Shown here: positions 9,376-18,361 of the stretch, in pieces
Layout of the letters: every line of letters begins with the position of its first letter
How positions within the stretch are numbered: position 1 is the first letter of the stretch
Program-made: the position numbers and the translations under genes
Assembly: GCF_000418555.1 (NCBI RefSeq)
Contig: NZ_ATKM01000016.1
Coordinates: 23,048-87,047, forward strand
Length of the DNA stretch: 64,000 nt
Source: Pseudomonas sp. P818
Lineage (GTDB): Bacteria > Pseudomonadota > Gammaproteobacteria > Pseudomonadales > Pseudomonadaceae
Direction: 5' to 3'
Notes under the pieces: model-generated
Databases searched by the model: none
Told to the model about the DNA's origin: nothing
Seen by the model: only the letters and a program-made list of their open reading frames with translations

Positions 9376-10293
9376 ATGCTCGAGCTACGTCACCTGAAAA
9401 CCCTGCACGCCCTGCGCGAAACCGACAGCTTGGTCGAAGCCGCCGAGCGCCTGCACCTGACCCAGTCGGCGTTGTCGCATCAGTTCAAGGAGCTGGAAGA
9501 ACGCCTCGGCCTGCAGTTGTTCGTGCGCAAGACCAAACCCGTGCGCTTCACCAGCGCCGGCCTGCGCCTGCTGCAACTGGCCGACGCCACCCTGCCCTTA
9601 TTGCGCAGCGCAGAACGCGACCTCGCGCGCCTGGCCGGCGGCACTGCCGGGCGCCTGCACATGGCGATCGAATGCCACAGCTGCTTCCAGTGGCTGATGC
9701 CGACCATCGACCAGTTCCGCGATGCCTGGCCGGAAGTGGAGCTGGACCTGGCCTCGGGTTTCTCCTTCGCCCCGCTGCCGGCGCTGGCCCGTGGCGACCT
9801 GGATCTGGTGGTGACCTCGGACCCCATCGAACTGGCTGGCATCACCTATGTGCCGCTATTCACCTATGAGGCCCAGCTGGCGGTCGCCAATCAGCATCGC
9901 CTGGCTTCCAAGGCCTATATCCAGCCCGAGGATCTGGCCAGGGAAACCCTGATCACCTATCCCATCGAGCGCGACCGCCTGGACATCTTCACCCGCTTCC
10001 TCGAACCGGCCGATGTTGAGCCCGCGCAAGTGCGCACCTCCGAGCTGACGGTAATGATGATGCAGCTGGTGGCCAGCGGCCGTGGCGTGTGCGGCCTGCC
10101 CAACTGGGCGCTGCACGAATACAGCTCGCGCGGCTACGTCAGCGCCAAGCGCCTAGGCGAGAAAGGTTTGTACTGCACGCTGTACGCAGCGATCCGCAGC
10201 GACATGCTCGACGCCCCCTTCATGCGTGATTTCCTGCTGACCGCCAAGGACACCTCCTTCGCCAGCCTCGAAGGGGTCAGCGTGGCGCGCTAA
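9376..10293 (+). CDS. metR: LysR-type activator of methionine genes
   Basis: MetR is a LysR-family regulator that uses homocysteine as co-activator and drives metE and related genes. The 305-residue protein has the family's N-terminal helix-turn-helix (SLVEAAERLHLTQSALSHQF) and a two-lobed periplasmic-binding-like effector domain (from about residue 90). The start at 9376 (MLELRHLKTL) is the canonical LysR beginning; an in-frame ATG 24 bp upstream would add an atypical extension. It is divergent from metE with a perfect MetR box between them. Confidence 0.93.
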   Translation: MLELRHLKTLHALRETDSLVEAAERLHLTQSALSHQFKELEERLGLQLFVRKTKPVRFTSAGLRLLQLADATLPLLRSAERDLARLAGGTAGRLHMAIECHSCFQWLMPTIDQFRDAWPEVELDLASGFSFAPLPALARGDLDLVVTSDPIELAGITYVPLFTYEAQLAVANQHRLASKAYIQPEDLARETLITYPIERDRLDIFTRFLEPADVEPAQVRTSELTVMMMQLVASGRGVCGLPNWALHEYSSRGYVSAKRLGEKGLYCTLYAAIRSDMLDAPFMRDFLLTAKDTSFASLEGVSVAR

Positions 10294-10601
10294 GCGCCAC
10301 CCTCACGAGGCAAGGATCGAGCGAAAGTCGTAGGGCGGGTTAGCCGCCTGCCCCTTTCCGCAATCACCCCCTGCAATGTCTGCTGCGGCGTAACCCGCCA
10401 TCGGCGCAACGCGTTTCATCGCCTGGTGGGTTAGAAGCTTCGCCCCGGTGCGGGGCTCCTACATCTATAGACCGCAACGAATCAGGCTGAAACGCAGCCA
10501 TCGAAACGCCTAGCCAATTGCCTTGTTACAACTCCCCGCTTGCCGCATCGTGACCAACAGTCATAGCATGACCGCCGGTCACAACTCTCCGCGGACTGCC
10601 C
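10294..10601. other. Gap with REP-like repeats and the TetR control region
   Basis: I see no gene here. GGCGGGTTA (10334-10342) faces TAACCCGCC (10391-10399), a common Pseudomonas intergenic pattern. A GTAGGAG-type unit on the other strand lies at 10431-10462, with stem GCCCCG/CGGGGC. The right end holds the tandem operators at 10551-10581 and a 15-nt direct repeat (10525-10539 and 10578-10592, GTnACAACTCnCCGC). Confidence 0.6.
10551..10581. promoter_or_regulatory. Tandem TGAC-N5-GTCA operators upstream of the TetR gene
   Basis: TGACCAACAGTCA (10551-10563) and TGACCGCCGGTCA (10569-10581) are two 13-bp dyads with identical half-sites, 18 bp centre to centre. They end 20 bp before the TetR start. 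This is the usual place for an autoregulatory TetR operator, and I infer that the regulator binds here. Confidence 0.6.
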
Positions 10602-11258
10602 ATGCGCTACCAGGATCAACTCTTCCAGCAACGGGAAAATGCCCTGCTCGAATCCGCTCGCCAGCTGTTCCAGAACGACTCCTGGGATCGCGTCACCATC
10701 GCCGAGGTGGCGCGTCACGCGGGTATCGGCAAAGGCACCGTGTACAAACACTTCACCAGCAAGGAAGCGCTCTACGCGCGAATGGTGCTGGACTGCTCGC
10801 GCCAACACCTGGCCGAACTGCAGGAAGTCGCCCGCAGCGCACCCGCGCAAGAAGCCATGCGCCGAGTGATTCGCCGCGCCTTCGAGCAGCTGCAGGCCGA
10901 CCCACTGCAAGCGCAGCTTTGCCTGCTGTGCGACCGCCCGGCCTTTCAGGAGCGCCTGGAGCCCCCCTATCGCGAACAGTTCATCGAGCTGGAAGGCCAG
11001 TACATGAATCTGTTCAGTGGCCTGCTGCAGAGCAGCTTCCACGATCTGCAACTCTCCCCTGCGCACTGCCAGCATCTGCTTTGGGGTGTGGAGGCCTGCG
11101 TCAATGGTGTCATGGCGCGCATCGCCTCCGGCGGTTTCGCGCACTGGGCCGAATACATCGAGCTTGGCGCGTACTTCGACCGCGTCACCGATTTCATCAT
11201 CGCCGGCCTGCAGGGCCAGGCCGCCGCGCTGCTGGCAGCGCCCGCCAACAACGAGTAA
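10602..11258 (+). CDS. TetR family repressor of the efflux operon
   Basis: This is a 218-residue TetR-type regulator. The N-terminal helix-turn-helix is IAEVARHAGIGKGTVYKHF, near residues 30-48, and the rest is an all-helical ligand-binding domain with several cysteines (CLLCDRPAFQ). It is the first gene of a likely operon with the RND adaptor (9 nt gap) and permease. TetR proteins in this position normally repress their own pump operon until a substrate binds. Two matching dyads lie just upstream. The inducer is unknown. Confidence 0.88.
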   Translation: MRYQDQLFQQRENALLESARQLFQNDSWDRVTIAEVARHAGIGKGTVYKHFTSKEALYARMVLDCSRQHLAELQEVARSAPAQEAMRRVIRRAFEQLQADPLQAQLCLLCDRPAFQERLEPPYREQFIELEGQYMNLFSGLLQSSFHDLQLSPAHCQHLLWGVEACVNGVMARIASGGFAHWAEYIELGAYFDRVTDFIIAGLQGQAAALLAAPANNE

Positions 11259-11267
11259 GCCATCGCC

Positions 11268-12353
11268 ATGTTCGCGCAACTCAGCAAACGCCCCTGGATC
11301 ATCGCCGTTGTCATCGCCATCGTGCTACTGCTCTGGCTGCTCAGCGGCGACCGTTTCGTCGCACGCGACGAGGTACAGGCCGAGCCCGATAAACCGGCCA
11401 CGAGCGCCGAACTGGCACGGGTGGAGGTGACATGGCTGGAAGCGCAGCCCATGCAGCGCCAGCATGTAGTGCAGGGCCAGATCGAGGCCTGGCGCCGCGT
11501 GGAACTGCGCGCCCAGGTCAGTGGCAGCGTGCAGAACCTGGATCAGGACAAGGGCAACCGCGTCGCCGCCGATCAGTTGCTGCTCAGCCTCTCACCGGAC
11601 GACCGTCCGGCGCAGGTCGCACGCAGCGAGGCCGATGTCCGGCAACGGCAAAGCGACGTCACCGCAGCCAAACGCCTGCGTGAGCGCAGCCTGGTATCGG
11701 CCAACGAACTGATGCGCCTGGAAAGCGAACTGGCCAAGGCACGCGCCGAACTCGACAGCGCCCGCCTGCAGCAACGCAACACCAAGATCAGGGCGCCGTT
11801 CGCCGGCATTTACGATCAGCGCATGGTCGAACTGGGAGACTTCGTCCAACCCGGCCAGAGCCTGTTGACCCTGGTGGACATCGACCGCCTCAAGGTCAGC
11901 GCGCAGATCGCACAGCAACAGGTGACCCAGCTCGAGCTGGGCCAGCCGGTGAAGGTGGAACTGCTCGACGGCCGCACGCTGCAGGGCGAACTGCACTTTA
12001 TCGCCGCCGCCGCCGATCCGGGCTCGCGCAGCTTCCGCATCGAGGTCAAGGTGGACAACCCGGACGGCCTGCGTCTGGCCGGGGCCAGCGCCACCCTGCA
12101 TATCCAGACCGGCGAGGCCATGGCTCACCGCCTGTCCCCTGCCCTGCTCAGCCTGGATGAAAACGGCCGTCATGGCGTCAAATGGGTGGACGATGCGCAG
12201 CGTGTGCAGTTCACGCAGGTACAACTGATCAGCGTCGACAACCAGGGCGCCTGGGTCAGCGGCCTGCCGCCGAAGGTAGCGCTGATCACCCTTGGCCAGG
12301 GCTTCGTTCAGCCCGGCCAGCAGGTGCGCACGCAACTTTCCGAGGGCAGCTGA
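11268..12353 (+). CDS. RND efflux periplasmic adaptor (membrane fusion protein)
   Basis: This 361-residue adaptor links an inner-membrane RND pump to an outer-membrane channel. It has an N-terminal anchor (WIIAVVIAIVLLLWLL, residues 11-26) and no lipobox. The lipoyl half-motifs are VELRAQVSGSVQNLD and IRAPFAGIYDQRMVELGDFV, flanking a helical hairpin of heptad-like charged residues. A beta-barrel and membrane-proximal domain follow. The stop is 1 nt from the permease start. No outer-membrane factor gene is nearby, so the pump probably borrows a TolC/OprM-type channel encoded elsewhere. Confidence 0.9.
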   Translation: MFAQLSKRPWIIAVVIAIVLLLWLLSGDRFVARDEVQAEPDKPATSAELARVEVTWLEAQPMQRQHVVQGQIEAWRRVELRAQVSGSVQNLDQDKGNRVAADQLLLSLSPDDRPAQVARSEADVRQRQSDVTAAKRLRERSLVSANELMRLESELAKARAELDSARLQQRNTKIRAPFAGIYDQRMVELGDFVQPGQSLLTLVDIDRLKVSAQIAQQQVTQLELGQPVKVELLDGRTLQGELHFIAAAADPGSRSFRIEVKVDNPDGLRLAGASATLHIQTGEAMAHRLSPALLSLDENGRHGVKWVDDAQRVQFTQVQLISVDNQGAWVSGLPPKVALITLGQGFVQPGQQVRTQLSEGS

Positions 12354-12354
12354 G

Positions 12355-15300
12355 ATGCACGCACTGATCGCCGCCGCCCTCGACCGCAGCCGCACCACCA
12401 TCCTCATTCTGCTGTTCCTGCTCTGCGGCGGGCTGGTGGCCTACATCGCCATGCCCAAGGAGTCCAACCCCGACGTCACCATCCCGATGATCTATGTCTC
12501 GGTGACCCTCGAAGGCATCAGCCCGGAAGACGGCGAACGCCTGCTGGTACGCCCGCTGGAACAGGAGCTGCGCAGCCTGGAGGGCGTCAAGGAAATGCGC
12601 TCGATGTCCAGCGAGGGTCACGCCTCGGTGATTCTCGAATTCGACGCCGGCTTCGATGCCAAGGTGGCGCTGGCCGACGTGCGCGAGAAGGTCGACACCA
12701 CACGCAGCAAGCTGCCCGAAGAAGCCGACGAGCCGACCGTCAACGAGGTCAACGTAGCGTTGTTCCCGGTGCTGTCGATCGGTCTGTCCGGCCCCATCGC
12801 CGAAACCGAGCTGGTCTACATCGCCCGGCGCCTGAAGGAGAACATCGAAGGCATCGCCGAGGTGCTTTCGGTGGAGATCGGTGGCGACCGCGAAGACCTG
12901 CTGGAAATCGTCGTCGACCCGCAGGTACTGGACAGCTACGGCATCGACTACAACGAGCTGTTCAACCTGGTCAGCCGCAACAACCGCCTGGTCGCTGCCG
13001 GCAGCCTGGATACCGGCGCCGGGCGCATGAGCATGAAGGTGCCCGGCGTCATCGAAGACCTCGAAGACGTGATGAAAATGCCGATCAAGGTGGTCGGCGA
13101 CAGCGTGGTCACCTTCGCCGACGTCGCCACCATCCGTCGCACCTTCAAGGATCCCACCGGTTTCGCTCGCATCAACGGCCAGCCAGCCATCGTGCTGGAA
13201 GTAGCCAAACGCAGCGGCGCCAACATCATCGAGACCATCGACCAGGTCAAGGCGCTGATGGAACAGGCGGGGCCCCTGCTGCCGCCGGGCGTTGAAGTCA
13301 GCTACATCATGGATCAGTCGCAGGAGGTGCAGGGCATGCTCGGCGATCTCCTCAACAATGTGCTGACCGCCATCGTTCTGGTGCTGATCCTGGTGGTGGC
13401 GAGCATGGGCATGCGCTCGGCGCTGCTGGTCGGCCTGACCATTCCCGGCGCCTTCCTGACCGGCATCCTGCTGATCTGGATGCTCGGCTTCACCCTCAAT
13501 ATCGTCGTACTGTTCAGCCTGATCCTGGTAGCCGGCATGCTGGTGGACGGCGCCATCGTCGTCTCCGAGCTGGCCGACCGCTACCTGCAACAGGGCCAGA
13601 CGCCTCGTCAGGCCTGGGCCAACGCCGCCACACGGATGGCCTGGCCGGTGATCGCCTCCACCGCCACCACCCTCGTGGTGTTCCTGCCGCTGCTGTTCTG
13701 GCCAGGGGTGGTCGGCCAGTTCATGAAGTACCTGCCGGCCACCGTGATTCTCTGCCTGCTGGCATCGCTGGCCATGGCGTTGGTCTTTCTACCCGTGCTC
13801 GGCGCCGTGACCGGTGGCCAGGCACGTCCACAAGCGCCCACCGCCAACCGCGCCGGCAATGCCTACCGCAACCTGCTGGCTACCCTGCTCAAGCGCCCGG
13901 GTCTGACCCTGCTCGGCATGCTGGCGCTGATCGCCCTGATCTACGTCGGCTACGGGCGCTTCAACCATGGCGTGGAATTCTTCCCCGACGTCGAGCCGGA
14001 AAGCGCGCAGATCTGGCTACGCGCCCGTGGCGATCTGTCGGTACAGGAGAAAGACGCCCTGCTTCAGCAGGTGGAAAAGCAGGTGCTCGGCATGCGTGAG
14101 GTCAAGGCACTATATGCGCGCTCCCTGGCCCAGCCGGAAGGCCAGCAAGGCCAACTCGGCGCCGACGTGATCGGCACATTGCAGTTCCAGTTCGTCGACT
14201 GGCACCAGCGCCGGCCGGCCAAGGACATTCTTGCCGAAATGAGCCAGCGCACCGCCGGCATTCCCGGCGTCGTTCTGGAGTTCCGCAAGCAGGAACAGGG
14301 GCCCACCGACGGCAAGCCGGTGAAGTTGCAGATCAGCTCGCTGGACCCGGCATTGAGCGAGCAGTGGGTCGAACGTATTCGCGGCGAGATGCAGAACCTC
14401 GGCGGCTTCGTCGACATCGAAGACGACCGCGCCCTGCCCGGCATCGAGTGGCGCATCAAGGTCGACCGCGAGGCCGCCGCGCGCTTCGGCGCCGACGTGC
14501 TCAGCGTCGGCAACGCGGTGCAGATGATCACCAACGGTCTGAAGCTGGCCACCTACCGGCCAGAGGATGCCACCGACGAAGTCGATATCCGCGTGCGTCT
14601 GCCCGGCAACTGGCGCTCGCTCGATCAGCTCGGCCGCCTGACGCTCAATACGCCGTCAGGTCAGGTGCCGCTGAGCAACTTCGTCGACCTGCAGCCGGCG
14701 CCCAAGGTCGGCACCCTGCGCCGTGTCGACGGCGACCGCACCATCACCCTGCAGGCCGATCTGGCCGAAGGTGCGCGCCTGGATGAACGCCTCAAGGCAC
14801 TGCGCGAAGCGTTCGGCGATGTACCGGCCGAGGTCAAGGTGAAGTTCGCCGGCGAAGATGCCGACCAGCGTGAAGCGGCCACCTTTCTGATGACCGCCTT
14901 CGTTGTCGCCATCTTCCTCATGGCGATCATCCTGGTGACCCAGTTCAACAGCCTGTACCAGGCGGCGCTGGTGCTGTCGGCCATCGTCCTGTCCACAGCC
15001 GGAGTCTTGATGGGTCTGCTGGTCAACGGCCAGTCGTTCGGCATCGTCATGGTAGGCATGGGCCTGATCGCCCTGGCCGGCATCGTGGTGAACAACAACA
15101 TCATCCTGATCGACACCTACAACCAGCTGCGCCGCCAGGGCCTGGAACCGCGCGAGGCGGCGCTGGAAACCGGCAGCCTGCGCCTGCGCCCGGTGCTGCT
15201 CACCGCCGTGACCACCATCCTCGGCCTGATGCCCATGGTGCTCAGCATCAACGTCGACCTGGTGACGCCGAGCCTCGGCTTCGGCGCGCCCTCGACGCAG

Positions 15301-15510
15301 TGGTGGACCCAGCTGTCCAGCGCCATTGCCGGCGGCCTGGCCTTCGCCACCGTGCTGACCCTGCTGCTCACACCTTGCCTGCTGGTACTCGGTGCCCGCT
15401 TCGAGCGACGTCCACCGCCGCTGGAGACCTACGATACCGACCTGCTCGACCTGCCCGAACATCTCATTGCCCGGCGCGAGGAAAAGCCGCATCTGCAACG
15501 TACCGACTGA
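12355..15510 (+). CDS. RND family efflux permease (HAE1-like, 1051 aa)
   Basis: This is an inner-membrane proton-driven pump with twelve helices and two large periplasmic loops. TM1 is TTILILLFLLCGGLVAYIAM. The central TM4 motif is GMLVDGAIVVSELADRY and the TM10 region is GIVVNNNIILIDTYNQLR. Compared with AcrB, the first of the paired TM4 aspartates is kept, the second is Gly, and the TM10 lysine is replaced by Asn. Other non-AcrB RND branches show similar changes. The start at 12355 (MHALIAAALDRSR) directly follows the adaptor stop; a 21-codon upstream extension would overlap the adaptor. The substrate is unknown. Confidence 0.92.
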   Translation: MHALIAAALDRSRTTILILLFLLCGGLVAYIAMPKESNPDVTIPMIYVSVTLEGISPEDGERLLVRPLEQELRSLEGVKEMRSMSSEGHASVILEFDAGFDAKVALADVREKVDTTRSKLPEEADEPTVNEVNVALFPVLSIGLSGPIAETELVYIARRLKENIEGIAEVLSVEIGGDREDLLEIVVDPQVLDSYGIDYNELFNLVSRNNRLVAAGSLDTGAGRMSMKVPGVIEDLEDVMKMPIKVVGDSVVTFADVATIRRTFKDPTGFARINGQPAIVLEVAKRSGANIIETIDQVKALMEQAGPLLPPGVEVSYIMDQSQEVQGMLGDLLNNVLTAIVLVLILVVASMGMRSALLVGLTIPGAFLTGILLIWMLGFTLNIVVLFSLILVAGMLVDGAIVVSELADRYLQQGQTPRQAWANAATRMAWPVIASTATTLVVFLPLLFWPGVVGQFMKYLPATVILCLLASLAMALVFLPVLGAVTGGQARPQAPTANRAGNAYRNLLATLLKRPGLTLLGMLALIALIYVGYGRFNHGVEFFPDVEPESAQIWLRARGDLSVQEKDALLQQVEKQVLGMREVKALYARSLAQPEGQQGQLGADVIGTLQFQFVDWHQRRPAKDILAEMSQRTAGIPGVVLEFRKQEQGPTDGKPVKLQISSLDPALSEQWVERIRGEMQNLGGFVDIEDDRALPGIEWRIKVDREAAARFGADVLSVGNAVQMITNGLKLATYRPEDATDEVDIRVRLPGNWRSLDQLGRLTLNTPSGQVPLSNFVDLQPAPKVGTLRRVDGDRTITLQADLAEGARLDERLKALREAFGDVPAEVKVKFAGEDADQREAATFLMTAFVVAIFLMAIILVTQFNSLYQAALVLSAIVLSTAGVLMGLLVNGQSFGIVMVGMGLIALAGIVVNNNIILIDTYNQLRRQGLEPREAALETGSLRLRPVLLTAVTTILGLMPMVLSINVDLVTPSLGFGAPSTQWWTQLSSAIAGGLAFATVLTLLLTPCLLVLGARFERRPPPLETYDTDLLDLPEHLIARREEKPHLQRTD

Positions 15511-15644
15511 TGTCGTCCGGCAAAATATGGCAAAACGCCAGATATCACCTAGGCTAATGACAGCGACGATTCAAGGGCGGGGATGGAAAGGCAGCAGGGA
15601 TGCTTTTAACAGACGCGAGGCTCGCAATGCGCCTCGCCAAAAAC

Positions 15645-15677
15645 GACAAAGCCCTCTCTTGGAGGGCTTTGTCTTTT
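15645..15677 (+). terminator. Rho-independent terminator
   Basis: A 12-bp stem GACAAAGCCCTC / GAGGGCTTTGTC with a 5-nt loop is followed by TTTT. It would end the TetR-adaptor-permease transcript. Confidence 0.85.
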
Positions 15678-15994
15678 CCGCTCGCCTCGCATCGGCCAGC
15701 GCAAGCAATGAACACCGAGCTAACGAAGTGTATGGGGTCGGCGTCCTGCCTGTTGGCCACTTCGTTAGCCCGGTGACTGGAGAGTAGATCAGGCAGTGGC
15801 GTTGTGCCAAGCATGATTTTCGAGCTTTGCGTAAGCCGGTCTCAAGGGCAGGCCAAACAACCGGCTTGACCTGCATTCATAGCGGTAGCTCCCCCTATCC
15901 CACGCACCTTTCGTATCCCACAACGCACGACCGCCTTGCCTGTGGGTCTATTGCCCAACCACCTGATAGCACAAGAAAAATTTTCAAAATAAGC

Positions 15995-16023
15995 TTCGCC
16001 AAAACCGATTCAGCTGTTATCAT
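15995..16023 (+). promoter_or_regulatory. Promoter of tRNA-Ser
   Basis: TTCGCC (-35, 15995-16000), a 17-bp spacer and TATCAT (-10, 16018-16023) lie 11 bp before the tRNA. The discriminator GCGCGCCGCC is G/C-rich, as in stringently controlled stable-RNA promoters. Confidence 0.55.
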
Positions 16024-16034
16024 GCGCGCCGCCT

Positions 16035-16124
16035 GGGAAGATGCCGGAGTGGTCGAACGGGACGGATTCGAAATCCGTTGTGTCAGCAATGGCACCTAGG
16101 GTTCAAATCCCTATCTTCCCGCCA
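16035..16124 (+). tRNA. tRNA-Ser (anticodon CGA)
   Basis: This is a 90-nt class II tRNA with CCA encoded. The acceptor stem is GGGAAGA (16035-16041) with TCTTCCC (16114-16120). The anticodon stem ACGGA/TCCGT encloses loop TTCGAAA with CGA at 16069-16071. A long variable arm follows and the T-loop is GTTCAAATC. It reads UCG codons. Its place next to purC matches the Pseudomonas gene order I remember. Confidence 0.97.
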
Positions 16125-16130
16125 TATAGA

Positions 16131-16165
16131 AAGCCTCGAATTGCACTGCAATTCGGGGCTTTTGC
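16131..16165 (+). terminator. Terminator of tRNA-Ser
   Basis: Stem AAGCCTCGAATTG / CAATTCGGGGCTT (one T-G pair), 5-nt loop, then TTTGCTTT, starting 7 nt after the tRNA. Confidence 0.75.
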
Positions 16166-16207
16166 TTTCCAGGGGCAGCTGGCCACCCGCCTCTGTTGAC
16201 CAAACCT

Positions 16208-16244
16208 ACAAAAACGCCGCCCTACCCTGCGAGAGCGCGGCGTT
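16208..16244 (-). terminator. Terminator of purC
   Basis: Stem AACGCCGC (16213-16220) / GCGGCGTT (16237-16244). On the minus strand it is followed by a T-run (AAAAA on the plus strand, left of the stem). It lies just past the purC stop. Confidence 0.7.
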
Positions 16245-16265
16245 GTTGTCATCTGATGCCAGGTG

Positions 16266-17135
16266 TTACTGGGTCAAACGCGTCAGCGCTTCGCGGTACT
16301 TGTCCGCGGTTTTCTGCGCGACGTCTGCCGGTACGGCCGGGGCCGGGGGTTGTTTGTTCCAGCCGGTGGACTCCAGCCAATCACGTACGAACTGCTTGTC
16401 GAAGCTCGGTGGGTTGCTGCCTTCGGCGTAGCTGTCGGCGGGCCAGAAGCGGCTGGAGTCCGGGGTCAGCACTTCGTCCATCAGGGTCAGGGTGCCGTCT
16501 TCGTCCAGGCCGAACTCGAACTTGGTGTCGGCGATGATGATGCCGCGGGTAGCGGCGTACTCGACTGCCGTGGTGTACAGCTTGATCGCCGTGTCACGCA
16601 CCTGGGCGGCCAGTTCGGCGCCGATGATGGCTTCGCACTGCTCGAAGCTGATGTTCTCGTCATGATCGCCCACGGCGGCCTTGGTCGAGGGGGTGAAGAT
16701 CGGTTGCGGCAGCTTGGCCGCTTCTTTCAGGCCGGCCGGCAGGGCAATACCACAAACGGTGCCGCTCTTTTGGTATTCCTTCCAACCGGAGCCGACGATA
16801 TAGCCTCGTACGATGGCTTCCACGGCGACCGGCTTTAGGCGCTTGGCGACGACCGCGCGGCCTTCGACCAATGGCAGCTCGGCAGCCGATACGACGTCCT
16901 CGACCTTGTCACCGGTGAAGTGGTTGGGCACCACGCCAGCCAGCTTGTCGAACCAGAAATTGGAGATGGCGGTGAGGATCTTGCCCTTCTCCGGGATCGG
17001 TTGTTCGAGGATGACGTCGAATGCCGACAGACGATCGGTGGCCACCATCAGCATGCGCTTGTCGTCGATTTCGTAGAGGTCGCGGACCTTGCCCGAGTAG
17101 ATTTTCTTCAGGCTCAAGGTGGTGGGTGTGCTCAT
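16266..17135 (-). CDS. purC: SAICAR synthetase, long (Ade1-like) form
   Basis: PurC condenses CAIR with aspartate, using ATP, in purine synthesis. This 289-residue protein starts [19 protein letters not shown] and carries the family signatures [18 protein letters not shown] and [13 protein letters not shown] followed by [12 protein letters not shown]. That is the long form seen in yeast Ade1 and some bacteria. Pseudomonas as I remember it (P. aeruginosa, P. putida) has a form of about 236 residues at this same place beside bamC-dapA and tRNA-Ser. The start at 17135 gives [11 protein letters not shown]; the open frame extends 9 codons upstream without a better site. A terminator lies just downstream. 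Confidence 0.93.
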   Translation of the reverse strand: MSTPTTLSLKKIYSGKVRDLYEIDDKRMLMVATDRLSAFDVILEQPIPEKGKILTAISNFWFDKLAGVVPNHFTGDKVEDVVSAAELPLVEGRAVVAKRLKPVAVEAIVRGYIVGSGWKEYQKSGTVCGIALPAGLKEAAKLPQPIFTPSTKAAVGDHDENISFEQCEAIIGAELAAQVRDTAIKLYTTAVEYAATRGIIIADTKFEFGLDEDGTLTLMDEVLTPDSSRFWPADSYAEGSNPPSFDKQFVRDWLESTGWNKQPPAPAVPADVAQKTADKYREALTRLTQ

Positions 17136-17223
17136 GTCGGCATTTCCGTTTCTGGCAAACAAAACAGGCGAAACCTTTGCGGGGTTTCGCCCATCGATTA
17201 GCGGCTGGAGCGCAGTGCGCTGA

Positions 17224-18345
17224 TCAGCCGAGATTATCCTGGATCAGGCTCAGCACGCGGCGCGATACATCGGCCGGAGCGACGGTGTTGAGGTCCTTCT
17301 CCACAGTGACCTGCACGCCATCACCCACCGGGGTCAGACGCACCTGGTAGCGCTCGGCACGGGCTTCGATCTCTTCCTTGCTCGGCGCGCTGCCGAACAT
17401 GCGACCGAAGAAGCCGGGCTTCTTCTCGTTGACCTGAGCACCTTCGGCCAGGTTGATGTAGTACAGGCCGAGACTGCGGTTGAGGTCGTCGACGCGCACG
17501 TCACCAAGCTCCAGCGAGCGACCGACACCGGACCAGGCACGGTCGAAATCGGCGCCCAGGTTGAGCACCGGGTTACCGTTGCCGTCTTCGCTCAGGCTGA
17601 CGCGGCTGGGGGCGTCGAAGTCGCGCGCGGCCAGCAGCGATACGGAACCGCCCTGCTCCACGCCACGCGCCATGCTCACCAACATTTCGTCGAGCAGCGC
17701 CGCTTCCAGACTGGCGTTGCCGCTACGCGATGCGAAATCGACGTCGGCCGCACTACCGGCAGGACGCTCGGCACTGGTGACAAAAATTTCGCTGGTGTTG
17801 CGCTGCACGCCCGGTTCGATGCGCACGCGCACGCGGGTTTCGGCATCCGGCGCAACGCCGGAAACACGGCTGCTCAAACGGCGCGCCATACCAGCGGAGA
17901 GCTCGTCGAAACGCTGCCAGGAGGTGGTGAACTCACCGACCTGCGGACGCTCGTTGGCGATACGGAAACCATTGTCTTCGAAGAACTGACGTGCCAGCGG
18001 CCAGACTTCGGCCGGTACACGCTGCGCCACCACCCAGCGCGAATCGCCGCTGCGCTGCAAGCTGAACTCACGCTCGTCGGCACGCACCTGCAGGCCTTGC
18101 GGGCGCGGCACTTCGAATTCGGCAGGGGTGGCGGTGGTGCTGGCAATCTGCGCAGGCACAGGCAGCAGCGGGTCGAGGCGCTTGGCCTGGACATCGGCCG
18201 GCAATTGCATCGGTGCAGTCTGGCGCGCTTCCAGGTAGTCGCTGCCGCGATCACGGAAGTAGCCATTTTCACCCCAGAGCCAGCCGCAACCGCTGGTGCT
18301 GGAGACGATCAGAGCAAGGGCGGAGAATCCGGCCAGTCGCTTCAT
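17224..18345 (-). CDS. bamC: BamC lipoprotein of the outer-membrane assembly machine
   Basis: BamC (formerly NlpB) is a lipoprotein of the BAM complex that inserts beta-barrel proteins into the outer membrane. The 373-residue protein starts at 18345 with a lipoprotein signal ([20 protein letters not shown]), whose Cys at about residue 20 is the predicted lipidation site. The N-terminal unstructured region [15 protein letters not shown] resembles the stretch that contacts BamD in E. coli. Two globular domains follow. An AAGGAC ribosome site precedes the start. It is 16 nt downstream of dapA on the same strand, so the two are probably co-transcribed, as in many gammaproteobacteria. Confidence 0.93.
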   Translation of the reverse strand: MKRLAGFSALALIVSSTSGCGWLWGENGYFRDRGSDYLEARQTAPMQLPADVQAKRLDPLLPVPAQIASTTATPAEFEVPRPQGLQVRADEREFSLQRSGDSRWVVAQRVPAEVWPLARQFFEDNGFRIANERPQVGEFTTSWQRFDELSAGMARRLSSRVSGVAPDAETRVRVRIEPGVQRNTSEIFVTSAERPAGSAADVDFASRSGNASLEAALLDEMLVSMARGVEQGGSVSLLAARDFDAPSRVSLSEDGNGNPVLNLGADFDRAWSGVGRSLELGDVRVDDLNRSLGLYYINLAEGAQVNEKKPGFFGRMFGSAPSKEEIEARAERYQVRLTPVGDGVQVTVEKDLNTVAPADVSRRVLSLIQDNLG

Positions 18346-18361
18346 GCGTAAAGTCCTTGAG

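Larger units (their letters stand above)
15511..16034. other. 524-bp gap with a terminator, a long inverted repeat and a tRNA promoter
   Basis: I see no convincing protein gene. From left to right there is a strong terminator (15645-15677), then a 12-bp perfect inverted repeat, GCTAACGAAGTG (15719-15730) with CACTTCGTTAGC (15758-15769), with a 27-nt loop. An A/T-richer stretch leads into the tRNA-Ser promoter. The terminator lies 135 nt after the permease stop, so a small RNA between them is possible. Confidence 0.5.

Noticed and set aside
12286..13590. 434-codon minus-strand frame opposite the RND pump
   Set aside because: Asp/His/Gln-rich mirror of the coding strand, with no start site or family pattern.
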